This document shows, piece after piece, positions 14,519 to 22,041 of a stretch of 28,940 bases of DNA. Both the position numbers and the translations under genes were made by a program. Location: assembly GCA_038230775.1 (NCBI GenBank), contig JBBRMQ010000023.1, positions 1 to 28,940 on the forward strand, read 5' to 3'. Position 1 is the first letter of the stretch. Each line of letters opens with the position of its first letter. Source of the stretch: JBBRMQ01 sp038230775 (GTDB lineage: Bacteria > Acidobacteriota > Thermoanaerobaculia > Gp7-AA8). The notes below the pieces were generated by a model. The model searched no databases and was not told the origin of the DNA. It saw nothing but the letters and a program-made list of their open reading frames with translations.

Positions 14519-14622
14519 ACGAGGAATGTTGAATGTTCAATGTTGAATGTTGAATGAAAAAACCAAAACAAACAGACGTTTTAACATTCAACATTCAACA
14601 TTGAACATTCAACATTCCTCGT
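14519..14622. repeat. Perfect 38-bp inverted repeat of tandem heptamers (AATGTTG family) between convergent genes
   Basis: The left arm (14519-14556) and right arm (14585-14622) are exact reverse complements over 38 bases, separated by a 28-base AT-rich loop. The left arm contains AATGTTG, AATGTTC, AATGTTG, AATGTTG in tandem (14525-14552), flanked by ACGAGG. It lies between the convergent 3' ends of bshA and the lytic transglycosylase. It could fold into a long RNA hairpin on either strand and might act in termination or mRNA protection, although no run of T follows it. Confidence 0.92.
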
Positions 14623-14665
14623 CCCCCAGCTTTAAAGCATCCCAAAACTTGCCACCTTGTGACGG

Positions 14666-17062
14666 CTACGGCTCGATCCGCACGCCGCCCTGCGGCCCCG
14701 CGTTCCCGTAGATCTCCTCATAGCGCTTGTAGGAGTTGAGCACCTTGCGCACGTACTGTTTCGTCTCGTCGAAGTTGATCGATGAGAGAAAGAAGTCGTC
14801 GCCGTCGCCGGGAGAGAGCCGCGACCACAAGGCAACCTGCTTCGGCCCCGCGTTGTATGCCGCCGCCGTCTTGTAGTGGTCGTTGCCGAGCTCTTTCGAC
14901 AGAGTGCTCACATACTTTGCGCCTAACCGGATGATCACGCGCGGATCGTAGAGATCTTCCGGCGCCACGTTGACCAGGCCGACCTGCTGACCGATGTCGC
15001 GCGCGGTGGTGATGATGAACTGCAGCAGGCCGCGCGCCGCGGCGGCGGATTTCGCGCGCGGGTTGAAGCGCGACTCCTCGCGCATGATCGAGAGAACGAG
15101 CGCCGAATCCGCGCCGTAGCTCTTCGAGTCCTCGACGATCGCATCGTAGAAATAGCGCGGATAGAGGAGCTCGCGCACCGATTGAGGCAGCAGCTCGGGC
15201 AGGTAGTCGTTCGGAAAGGACTGCATCAGGACTTCGACCGCATAGATCGAGTCCTTCGATGCGTTGCCGCGATTCAACGCCAGCGACTGCGTCAACGCCG
15301 ACCGCGGCGGACGCAGGGGCCAGCGCTTGTGAACATCCTCCGCGGCCTCGTCGAAGAGCCCCATTGCCATCAGCAGCGACATCCGATCGGCGTTGTCCGG
15401 CAGCGGAAACCGCGCAAGAGACTCCGGCGCCAGCGCAAGAACGTTGTTGTATGCAGGGAGTTGCCTGTAAATCGATGCGAGACGCGCGACCTGCGCCGCG
15501 TGATCGGACGATGACAACAGAATGCGATCCGTTTGCAGCCGCCGCGCCGCATCCCATTGCGCTTTGGCCATCAGCGCGGCGACTTGCGTCTCACGGACTC
15601 TGCTCTCCTGCGCGATCTTCGCGGCCAGCGCCGGCGAGTCCACTCGTTGACGCCCGAAGTACGCGAAGTGCGTCGGCATCGTGGCGCGCAGCACATTGAG
15701 ATAGGCGGCGAATGCGGCCGTCGGATTGGACGACTCGAGCGACCGCGCGCGCCAGTAGTCGATCTCGTACGGCTCGAACTTGTCGAGCAGATTGCGCGGG
15801 ATCGAATTGAGAGTGACGAGCGCAGCGCCCGGATTCCCCGCGCCGAGCATGCCGACGGCGTACGCCAGCGCGGCTTCGACGACCACGTGATCGCGCGGCC
15901 AGCCCTTGCGAATCGCCGCCAGATCCGCGGCCGCATCGGCGAAGCGACGTTGCTTGAGCCGCGTGCGCATGCGCTGCGTCATCGCCGCGCTGGTGGCGGG
16001 AAAGCGTCCGGGAACGCCGATCGCTGAAGTCATCAGCCGCTCAGCCGTCGCGTCCTCTCCCTGCAACTGCGCGGCTCGCGATGCATGAAAAAGAAACGTC
16101 GCTTTCCATCGCTTGTCGTTCGTCCCGTTGGCGCCGGTCATGTACGCCTGCTGCGCCAGCGCGAACTTCTCGTTGCCGAAGTACGACCGACCGATCGCGA
16201 ATACGAGGTCGTCGCGTTTCTGCGGCAGCCCGTGCAACGCCGCCGAGAGCAGGGCGACCGCGCGATCGAAGTGACGGTGATTGCGCATCGAATCACCGAG
16301 CATCGCCAGCTGCTCCGCGTTGAGACGTTTGATGAGATCGGGCCGGTCCAGCGCACGGCTGACGCGATCGGAAGGATCGTCGAGCGTTCCCGCGGCCAGC
16401 AATTGCGTTCCCCGTTGAAGGGCGCCGTTGATGTCGCCCAATCGGGCCGACATCTCGACCAGGTGGGCATCGAAGTCGCGCCGGCGCGTGGTGGGCACCG
16501 TGACACGCAGGCGATTCGCCAGATCGACAAGGGGCTTCGCATCGTGAAGCGTCGACAGGTACTCGGTTTCATCATCGATCGCCTGATCGCGATACAACGA
16601 CGACGCGTCGCCGAAGATCAGCGCCTGTCGATCGCGGCTCGCGGCATCCCCGCGATGGATCTCCGACTGGTGATACAGCGCGAGCTCCCGAAACGGATTC
16701 CCCGCCTCGAGATATGGACCGAACAACGCGGCGGCTTCGCGATCATCGTTGTTCTCGAGGAGCGCGCGGGCTCGCAAGTACCCGAGCTGCCACTTCGCGT
16801 ATTCGGCCGGATGCGTTTTCGCGAGGCGCTCCAGCAGCTCGGCGAGGTCGCCCCAGCGCGCCGTCGTCTCCAGCACCCGGAACTGATCGGTCCATTGGTC
16901 GACGGGCCGTACGTCGGTCGTCGGCTTCAACGGCTTCTGTTCCGGCGGCGCCGCGCGGAACACGCGGGCCCTGCGCGGCTGCTGCCGCGACAACACGACC
17001 GCGATGACGCCGATTAGAACGACGAGGACCGCGGCCGCGATCAGTACGATGCGGCGTTTCAA
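14666..17062 (-). CDS. Membrane-anchored soluble-type lytic transglycosylase (Slt70-like)
   Basis: A 798-residue protein. An N-terminal membrane anchor (residues ~4-24, IVLIAAAVLVVLIGVIAVVL) is followed by a long alpha-helical superhelical region (about 60-610) with TPR-like repeats. The C-terminal SLT domain (about 640-785) has the catalytic glutamate E663 in MREESRFNP, GLLQFI, and AAAYNAGP. Such enzymes cleave the MurNAc-GlcNAc bond of peptidoglycan to give 1,6-anhydro ends, in the periplasm. The TTG start overlaps the stop of the upstream PH-like gene (TTGA), and translational coupling is likely. It is larger than E. coli Slt (about 645), mostly through the helical region, and is anchored rather than secreted. 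Confidence 0.92.
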   Translation of the reverse strand: MKRRIVLIAAAVLVVLIGVIAVVLSRQQPRRARVFRAAPPEQKPLKPTTDVRPVDQWTDQFRVLETTARWGDLAELLERLAKTHPAEYAKWQLGYLRARALLENNDDREAAALFGPYLEAGNPFRELALYHQSEIHRGDAASRDRQALIFGDASSLYRDQAIDDETEYLSTLHDAKPLVDLANRLRVTVPTTRRRDFDAHLVEMSARLGDINGALQRGTQLLAAGTLDDPSDRVSRALDRPDLIKRLNAEQLAMLGDSMRNHRHFDRAVALLSAALHGLPQKRDDLVFAIGRSYFGNEKFALAQQAYMTGANGTNDKRWKATFLFHASRAAQLQGEDATAERLMTSAIGVPGRFPATSAAMTQRMRTRLKQRRFADAAADLAAIRKGWPRDHVVVEAALAYAVGMLGAGNPGAALVTLNSIPRNLLDKFEPYEIDYWRARSLESSNPTAAFAAYLNVLRATMPTHFAYFGRQRVDSPALAAKIAQESRVRETQVAALMAKAQWDAARRLQTDRILLSSSDHAAQVARLASIYRQLPAYNNVLALAPESLARFPLPDNADRMSLLMAMGLFDEAAEDVHKRWPLRPPRSALTQSLALNRGNASKDSIYAVEVLMQSFPNDYLPELLPQSVRELLYPRYFYDAIVEDSKSYGADSALVLSIMREESRFNPRAKSAAAARGLLQFIITTARDIGQQVGLVNVAPEDLYDPRVIIRLGAKYVSTLSKELGNDHYKTAAAYNAGPKQVALWSRLSPGDGDDFFLSSINFDETKQYVRKVLNSYKRYEEIYGNAGPQGGVRIEP

Positions 17063-17514
17063 GCGGCGTCGTCTTGCGCGAGAGTTCCTGTAATGAGCGC
17101 GTGCGGCGCGCGCCGCAGAATCTCATCCCGGGCAATCGCGTAGCCGAGGATCGCGTCCACGAGGAGGCGGCGGCCATCGCGCGACAGCAGGATCAGGACC
17201 TTGCGCTTGATCTCGCGCACTTCGACGACATCCTCCCATCGCAACCAATTGAACCGTTTTCCGAGCATCGTCAGGAAGCGGTTTTCATAGAGCACGCCAT
17301 CGTCGCTGACGTAGATGTGATCGCCATACTGCACCGCCGCTGCGGCAAGCGTGCCCAGGAAGAGAAGGGTGAGCCCGGCCAGCGGAAAGAACTCAATTTC
17401 GTTCGCACCTTTCGAAAGGTAGTCGAAGACCAGGGCGGCGGATCCGAACGCCGCGGCGCATGAGATCAGACGCGCGACCGGGGTGCGGTCGAACTTCAGG
17501 ATCTGGCCAGCCAT
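17059..17514 (-). CDS. Small membrane protein with bacterial PH-like domain
   Basis: A 151-residue protein with two hydrophobic helices (about residues 14-32 and 42-62) followed by a beta-rich segment (YVSDDGVLYENRFLTMLGKRFNWLRWEDVVEVREIKRKVLILLS). That layout is typical of two-helix, bacterial PH (bPH2/YdbT-like) membrane proteins. The N-terminus is cytoplasmic-looking. No catalytic residues are evident. It is co-transcribed with the lytic transglycosylase and divergent from proS. A TAGAAT box nine bases before the ATG and the absence of a Shine-Dalgarno suggest an almost leaderless mRNA. Function unknown; a role in anchoring or regulating the transglycosylase is only a guess from position. 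Confidence 0.72.
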   Translation of the reverse strand: MAGQILKFDRTPVARLISCAAAFGSAALVFDYLSKGANEIEFFPLAGLTLLFLGTLAAAAVQYGDHIYVSDDGVLYENRFLTMLGKRFNWLRWEDVVEVREIKRKVLILLSRDGRRLLVDAILGYAIARDEILRRAPHALITGTLAQDDAA

Positions 17515-17523
17515 TTCGTTCGA

Positions 17524-17549
17524 ATTCTAACGATGTCATTCGTTACAAT
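17524..17549. promoter_or_regulatory. Divergent -10-like boxes between the PH-like gene and proS
   Basis: The 47-base gap holds TAGAAT on the minus strand (17529 down to 17524) and TACAAT on the plus strand (17544-17549). They predict leaders of about three and six bases for the PH-like gene and proS respectively. No Shine-Dalgarno or clear -35 is visible for either. Confidence 0.45.
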
Positions 17550-17561
17550 GCGCCCCTTTCC

Positions 17562-19274
17562 ATGCGCTGGAGCCAATACTTCCTGTTCACCCTTCGCGAA
17601 GATCCTGCTGATGCCGACGTCATCAGTCAGAAGCTGATGATGCGCGCCGGCATGCTGCGCAAAGTCGCGGCCGGGATCTACACGTACCTGCCGCTCGGCC
17701 TGCGATCGCTCCAGAAGATGGAGTTGATCGTCCGTCAGGAGATGAATCGGGCCGGCGCGATCGAGCTGCTGATGCCGACGATTCAGCCCGGCGAGCTCTG
17801 GAAGGAATCCGGCCGGTGGGAACGCTACGGCAAGGAGCTGCTGCGCATCAAGGACCGGCATGACCGCGAGTTCGTCTACGCGCCGACAGCCGAAGAGGTC
17901 ATCACGGACACGGTGCGCGATTCGGTTTCGTCCTACCGGCAGTTGCCGATGAACCTCTATCAGATCCAGACGAAGTTCCGCGACGAGGTTCGTCCTCGCT
18001 TCGGCCTCATGCGCGGCCGCGAGTTCGTCATGAAGGACGCCTATTCGTTTCACGACAGCGCGGACTCGCTCGACACGACGTACGAGGCCATGCGGGATGC
18101 CTACACGAGGGTGTTTCATCGCTGCGGGTTAGACCACGTCGCCGTCGATGCCGATACCGGCAACATCGGCGGCTCGGCCTCGCACGAGTTCATGGTGCTC
18201 GCGCAATCGGGCGAGGACGCGGTCGTCAGTTGCCCGAACTGCAAGTACGGCGCGAACATCGAGAAGGCCACCTCCAAGTTCTTCCTCGACCAGCCCGAGC
18301 CGGCGTACGCGAAAGACATGGAGCCGGTGCACACCCCCGGAACGAAGACTATCGACGACGTCGGAGCGTTCCTGAAAGTGCCGACGTCGGAAACGGCGAA
18401 GACCCTGGTGTTCGACACCGATCAGGGCAGCGTCCTGGTGATGGTTCGCGGCGATCGCGAAGGCAACGAGGTCAAGATCAAGAACTTCCTCGGCGTCGAG
18501 CGGATGGAGATGATGCCGGACACCCGCTTCGAAACCGCGACCGGGGGCCCGATCGGCTACTGCGGGCCGGTGGGCACGAAGGCGAAGCGCGTCATCGCCG
18601 ACATCTCGCTGCAGTCGATGAAGAACTGGGTCATCGGCGCGAACAAGAAGGACACGCACTACATCAACGTGAATCCCGGCCGCGATTTCCCGGAGCCGGA
18701 GTACGCCGATCTCACGACCGTCGTCGCCGGCGACCCGTGCCCGCGCTGCGGCACGAAGCTGGAAATCCATCGCGGCATCGAAGTCGGCCACATCTTCAAG
18801 CTGGGAACGAAATACTCCGACTCGATGCAGTGCACCTACCTCGATGAGGGCGGCAAACGCGCCTCCATGATCATGGGCTGCTACGGACTCGGCATCGGAC
18901 GCACGGTTGCCGCCGCGGTCGAGCAGGGCAACGACGAGAACGGCATCCTCTGGCCGGTGCCGATCGCGCCGTTCGAAGTGGTCGTCACGCAGATCGGCAA
19001 GGAAGACACGGTCCGCGCGGCGTGCGAAGACGTCTACCGCAAGTTGATCGACGCGGGCGTCGATGCCTTTCTCGACGATCGCGATGAACGGCCCGGCGTG
19101 AAGTTCAAGGACGCGGATCTGATCGGCTTCCCGCTGCGCATCGCGGTCGGTGCCAAGAGCCTGGCGAACGGGCAGATCGAGTGGAGTCTCCGCAAGGATC
19201 GCGCGAAGCAGCTTGGGTCACCGGACGAGGTGCTCACGCGGGTGATCGACCTCGTTCGCAGCGCGCGAGTGTGA
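17562..19274 (+). CDS. proS: Prolyl-tRNA synthetase (bacterial type)
   Basis: A 570-residue class II aminoacyl-tRNA synthetase that attaches proline to tRNA-Pro. The catalytic core is split by the bacterial insertion (editing) domain, as in E. coli ProS, and the length matches this form. Visible landmarks are the N-terminal LMMRAGMLRKVAAGIYTYLPLG, motif 2 region (FRDEVRPRFGLMRGREFVMKD), the conserved GNIGGSASHEFMVLA, the YbaK-like insertion (VPTSETAKTLVF to GPIGYCGPVG), motif 3 (MIMGCYGLGIGRTVAA) and the C-terminal anticodon-binding domain (FEVVVTQIG). The start is the ATG at 17562; the frame is open upstream through the divergent gene. There is no Shine-Dalgarno. It is a housekeeping gene and useful for placing the organism. 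Confidence 0.98.
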   Translation: MRWSQYFLFTLREDPADADVISQKLMMRAGMLRKVAAGIYTYLPLGLRSLQKMELIVRQEMNRAGAIELLMPTIQPGELWKESGRWERYGKELLRIKDRHDREFVYAPTAEEVITDTVRDSVSSYRQLPMNLYQIQTKFRDEVRPRFGLMRGREFVMKDAYSFHDSADSLDTTYEAMRDAYTRVFHRCGLDHVAVDADTGNIGGSASHEFMVLAQSGEDAVVSCPNCKYGANIEKATSKFFLDQPEPAYAKDMEPVHTPGTKTIDDVGAFLKVPTSETAKTLVFDTDQGSVLVMVRGDREGNEVKIKNFLGVERMEMMPDTRFETATGGPIGYCGPVGTKAKRVIADISLQSMKNWVIGANKKDTHYINVNPGRDFPEPEYADLTTVVAGDPCPRCGTKLEIHRGIEVGHIFKLGTKYSDSMQCTYLDEGGKRASMIMGCYGLGIGRTVAAAVEQGNDENGILWPVPIAPFEVVVTQIGKEDTVRAACEDVYRKLIDAGVDAFLDDRDERPGVKFKDADLIGFPLRIAVGAKSLANGQIEWSLRKDRAKQLGSPDEVLTRVIDLVRSARV

Positions 19275-19277
19275 GCA

Positions 19278-19325
19278 CCCACTGGGCGGCGGGCTCTCAG
19301 CCCACTGGGGCGGCGGGCCGCCCCA
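19278..19325. repeat. Tandem GC-rich repeat with terminal hairpin after proS
   Basis: CCCACTGGGCGGCGGGC (19278) recurs with one inserted G at 19301 (CCCACTGGGGCGGCGGGC). The second copy runs into the palindrome TGGGGCGGC-GG-GCCGCCCCA at 19306-19325, a nine-bp stem. It begins three bases after the proS stop and could stall polymerase, but no T tract follows. Confidence 0.55.
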
Positions 19326-19349
19326 GATAAACATCAACGAACATCCTGC

Positions 19350-19374
19350 TATCCTTGACCATCGTCCAGGAGGG
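19350..19374 (+). promoter_or_regulatory. Putative -10 box (TATCCT) and Shine-Dalgarno of the FadL-like gene
   Basis: TATCCT at 19350-19355 predicts a transcript start near 19362. AGGAGGG at 19368-19374 lies three bases before the ATG at 19378. This is a conventional leader with a strong ribosome binding site, consistent with a highly made outer-membrane protein. Confidence 0.45.
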
Positions 19375-19377
19375 TTC

Positions 19378-20778
19378 ATGCGTCGAACGTTCATCGGTCT
19401 CGTACTTTGTCTACTCGCACTTCCGGTCGCTGCGCAAAACACGGACATCGAAGCGCTGGCGGGATTGCAATTCAACTTCGGGAATCCGGGAGCCCGTTCG
19501 CTCGGAATGGGCGGCGCGTTTCTAGGCCTTGCAGACGATGCGTCGGCAGCGGAAGCGAATCCGGCAGGCCTGACGATTCTGCGGAAGCCCGAGATCTCGC
19601 TGGAGGCACGGAACTATCAAGAACAGCAGATCTTTACGACGAGCGGCACGTTCCCCGACATCAGCCGCACGGCCTTCAGCCATTACAGTCAGGCGGCTGA
19701 GGTGACGTTCGCGAGCTTTGCCTATCCGCACAAGAACTGGGTCGTCGCAGCGTACTACCACCAGCCGCTGCGTAATGTCGGCGCGGGACGAGACGTGAAC
19801 ATTACGACCAATCAGCTCACCGGCGCGATCTCGGCGAGCGTGCCGAACTTTTTTCTTCCGGCGCAGAACCCCACCGGCCCCTTGACCAAAGCGCAGTGCG
19901 AAGCGTTGCGCAAGTCGAAGAACGACTTCTTCGCCTGTCTCGAGTACACCGTGCTCCCGTTCGTGAGCGCGGTCGATGTCCAGGAGCGCACGTACGGCGT
20001 CAGCGGCGCGTACAAGTTCGGCAGGCTGTCTCTGGGCGGAACGGTGCGCTATCAGCGATTCAGCGAGTCCGCGCTGACGTTTCGCTTTGACCCCGACACG
20101 CTTCAGCCGACCAGCGTCGTCGCGCAGGCGACCGGCGATCTGGCGTCGGTCAATTCAAAGCCCAAGGATGAGCACTCGATCACGTACAGCGTCGGCGCGA
20201 AGTTCACGCTCAACGAGAGGTTCAGCGCCGGAGCGTCCTACAAGAAAGGCGCGAAGTTCCTGGCGCCGACGTTCATCGCGAACGATCAGACCGGCGGCGA
20301 GTTCTTTCGCGTCGCCGAGACGAAGTTCCACATCCCTGATGTCTACGGGGTCGGCGTTTCGGTGAAACCCACGCCCTGGGAGCTCATCATCAACGCCGAC
20401 GCGGTCCACGTCACGTACTCGCACCTGGTCGACAATTTCTTCTCCATCAACTCGAACATTCGCAAGCTCGGTCAGGTCTTCAAAGCCAACGACGTCACCG
20501 AGCTCCACCTCGGCGGTGAATACGCGTTCCTCAATCTGAAGCTTCCGATCTTCGTCCGTGGCGGTGCGTGGCGCGATCCCGTGCATTCGGTTGAATTCGT
20601 CGGCCCTACGAACTCCGTCGAAACCATCGCCGATGCGATTCTCTATCCGAAGGGCGAATCGGTGACCCACACGTCGATCGGCGCGGGCACGGCATGGAAG
20701 AACTTCCAGCTCGATCTGGCGTACGACCGGTCGCGGCACTATCGCGTCGGATCGATGTCGATGGTGGCGCGCTTCTAA
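19378..20778 (+). CDS. Outer-membrane beta-barrel of the OmpP1/FadL/PorV type
   Basis: A 466-residue exported protein. The signal peptide (MRRTFIGLVLCLLALPVAAQ) is followed by NPGARSLGMGGAFLGLADDASAAEANPAGL, the conserved hatch-like opening of FadL/TodX and PorV proteins. The remainder is alternating beta-strand sequence. It ends in phenylalanine (MVARF), as recognised by the outer-membrane assembly machinery. FadL-type barrels let hydrophobic substrates such as fatty acids or aromatics cross the outer membrane; PorV-type relatives act in type IX secretion. A role in uptake of aromatic substrates would suit the ring-cleavage genes nearby, but this is inference. It has a strong Shine-Dalgarno (AGGAGGG). 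Confidence 0.83.
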   Translation: MRRTFIGLVLCLLALPVAAQNTDIEALAGLQFNFGNPGARSLGMGGAFLGLADDASAAEANPAGLTILRKPEISLEARNYQEQQIFTTSGTFPDISRTAFSHYSQAAEVTFASFAYPHKNWVVAAYYHQPLRNVGAGRDVNITTNQLTGAISASVPNFFLPAQNPTGPLTKAQCEALRKSKNDFFACLEYTVLPFVSAVDVQERTYGVSGAYKFGRLSLGGTVRYQRFSESALTFRFDPDTLQPTSVVAQATGDLASVNSKPKDEHSITYSVGAKFTLNERFSAGASYKKGAKFLAPTFIANDQTGGEFFRVAETKFHIPDVYGVGVSVKPTPWELIINADAVHVTYSHLVDNFFSINSNIRKLGQVFKANDVTELHLGGEYAFLNLKLPIFVRGGAWRDPVHSVEFVGPTNSVETIADAILYPKGESVTHTSIGAGTAWKNFQLDLAYDRSRHYRVGSMSMVARF

Positions 20779-20840
20779 GTGTGCGGACCGGCTTCAGCCG
20801 GTCACAACTGCTCGACGGCCGGCTGAAGCCGGCCCTACAC
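20779..20840. repeat. Paired-hairpin palindromic element with GTGT...ACAC ends, between FadL-like and LLM genes
   Basis: It starts at the base after the FadL-like stop. Hairpin one is GACCGGC/GCCGGTC, hairpin two is GGCCGGCT/AGCCGGCC, and the arms CCGGCTTCAGCCGG and CCGGCTGAAGCCGG also pair across the element over 14 bp. The ends GTGTGCGG and CCCTACAC resemble those of the bshC insertion, placing both in one family. Its last bases form part of a -10-like TACACT for the next gene. Confidence 0.8.
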
Positions 20841-20841
20841 T
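20836..20841 (+). promoter_or_regulatory. Putative repeat-derived -10 box (TACACT) of the LLM gene
   Basis: TACACT straddles the end of the palindromic element. Standard spacing puts the transcript start exactly on the GTG start codon at 20848. No Shine-Dalgarno could fit in the seven bases between element and start. Confidence 0.4.
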
Positions 20842-20847
20842 CTCTGC

Positions 20848-22041
20848 GTGGAGTTCGACATCTTCTTCTCGATCTGCCAGACCGACGTGCACGGATACGT
20901 GCCGTCGGAGCGGGTCATGTTCGAGAACTTTTTCGAACAGATCAAGCTGGCCGACGAGCTGGGGTTCGGCACCGCGTGGGTCGCGGAGAGCCATCTGTCG
21001 ACCGAGGTGCAGAAGACGAATCCGGGGGCGGTGATCCCGCACTTTGTCGGCGAGATCGGGCTCAACACCGACATCCTCCAGCTGGCACATCGCGTGTTCG
21101 CGCGCACGAAGCGCATTCACATCGGATCGGCGATTCTGAACATCCTCTGCAACGGCGGGCCGATCGCCGCCGCCGAGCGCCTGAAAACGTTCCTCTCGTT
21201 GCACGGTCTGGACCCGAACGAGAAGCGCCTTCTCAACATCGGATTTGCCTCGGGCCGTTTCCCGTTCGTCAACATCCCGTACGGAATCGTTCCGCGCAAC
21301 GCGGTGGAAGAAGCGGCATGGCCGGTGGTGAAGACGAAGATCTTCGAGGAAGCCACCGAGATCTTTCTTCGCCTGCTCAAGGGTGAGACGCTCAACTCGG
21401 ACATGATCCCGACGCGCGATCTGCGCCGTTCCGATTTTCGCAGTGATGCCGACTGGGAACGCGTGACCAGCGCGAATGGATCGAGCGGGGACGCGATCAC
21501 CGTCGAGCCGCGCTGGCGATTTCCGAATCTCAGGATCGTGCCGCAGGAAGCCCGCATGGATCTGCTGCGCCTGCTCATCGGCTCGCACGATCCGCACACT
21601 CAGGAGTTCGCGAATACGATCCTGCCGGTCGGCGTCTTCAATCTCTCGATCACCCCTGGGAAGGAAATCGAGCAGACGAACGATCGAATGCAGACCGCGT
21701 ATCAGGGAACGTGGCACCGTCGCATGATGCCGCGCACGGTGCTGGTGTTCATCGCCGACGACGCGGCACAAGCAGCGATCGAAGCACGCGACGCGCTTTC
21801 GAATTACTGGCGCGCGCTCGAAGGAACGCTGGACGAAGAGAAGGTCCGCAACGCAACGAACAACGCTCTCGTCGGCGACGCTCCAGCGATCATCGAGCAG
21901 GCCCGCGGACGGTTTCATCCCGAGGACCGGCTCATGCTCTGGTTTGATTTCAATAATCATGACTCTAAACGAGTCATGAAAAATATGCGCGATTTTATGA
22001 TGCGCGTGGTGCCCGCTTTACGAGCTGGATCGCAGTCGTAA
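20848..22041 (+). CDS. LLM-class (luciferase-like) flavin-dependent oxidoreductase
   Basis: A 397-residue protein with a bacterial luciferase-like TIM-barrel start (EFDIFFSICQTDVHGYVPSERVMFENFFEQIKLADELGFGTAWVAESH). It then has RIHIGSAILN, LNIGFASGRFP and later MQTAYQGTWHRR. LLM enzymes use reduced flavin, supplied as FMNH2 or F420, to oxygenate or reduce diverse substrates. The substrate is unknown. The start is GTG at 20848, since the family's first strand follows at once. The 3' end overlaps the convergent membrane protein gene by 47 bases and is locally AT-rich. It sits about 1 kb upstream of the asparaginase-dehydrogenase-dioxygenase operon, so it might supply a hydroxylation step, but this is unproven. 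Confidence 0.85.
   Translation: MEFDIFFSICQTDVHGYVPSERVMFENFFEQIKLADELGFGTAWVAESHLSTEVQKTNPGAVIPHFVGEIGLNTDILQLAHRVFARTKRIHIGSAILNILCNGGPIAAAERLKTFLSLHGLDPNEKRLLNIGFASGRFPFVNIPYGIVPRNAVEEAAWPVVKTKIFEEATEIFLRLLKGETLNSDMIPTRDLRRSDFRSDADWERVTSANGSSGDAITVEPRWRFPNLRIVPQEARMDLLRLLIGSHDPHTQEFANTILPVGVFNLSITPGKEIEQTNDRMQTAYQGTWHRRMMPRTVLVFIADDAAQAAIEARDALSNYWRALEGTLDEEKVRNATNNALVGDAPAIIEQARGRFHPEDRLMLWFDFNNHDSKRVMKNMRDFMMRVVPALRAGSQS
21958..21978. other. 8-bp inverted repeat in the 3' coding end of the LLM gene
   Basis: CATGACTC and GAGTCATG are separated by TAAAC, in an AT-rich patch just beyond the stop of the convergent membrane protein gene (21995). It could form a small hairpin on either strand or serve as an operator-like dyad. 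There is no T run to make it a standard terminator. Confidence 0.45.

Noticed and set aside
14519..14622. Standard rho-independent terminator
   Set aside because: The stem is AT-rich and 38 bp long with a 28-base loop, and no T tract follows on either strand. A termination role is possible but not shown by canonical features.
19306..19325. Rho-independent terminator after proS
   Set aside because: A GC-rich stem is present, but it is followed by GATAAAC rather than a T run, so it is listed only as a repeat.
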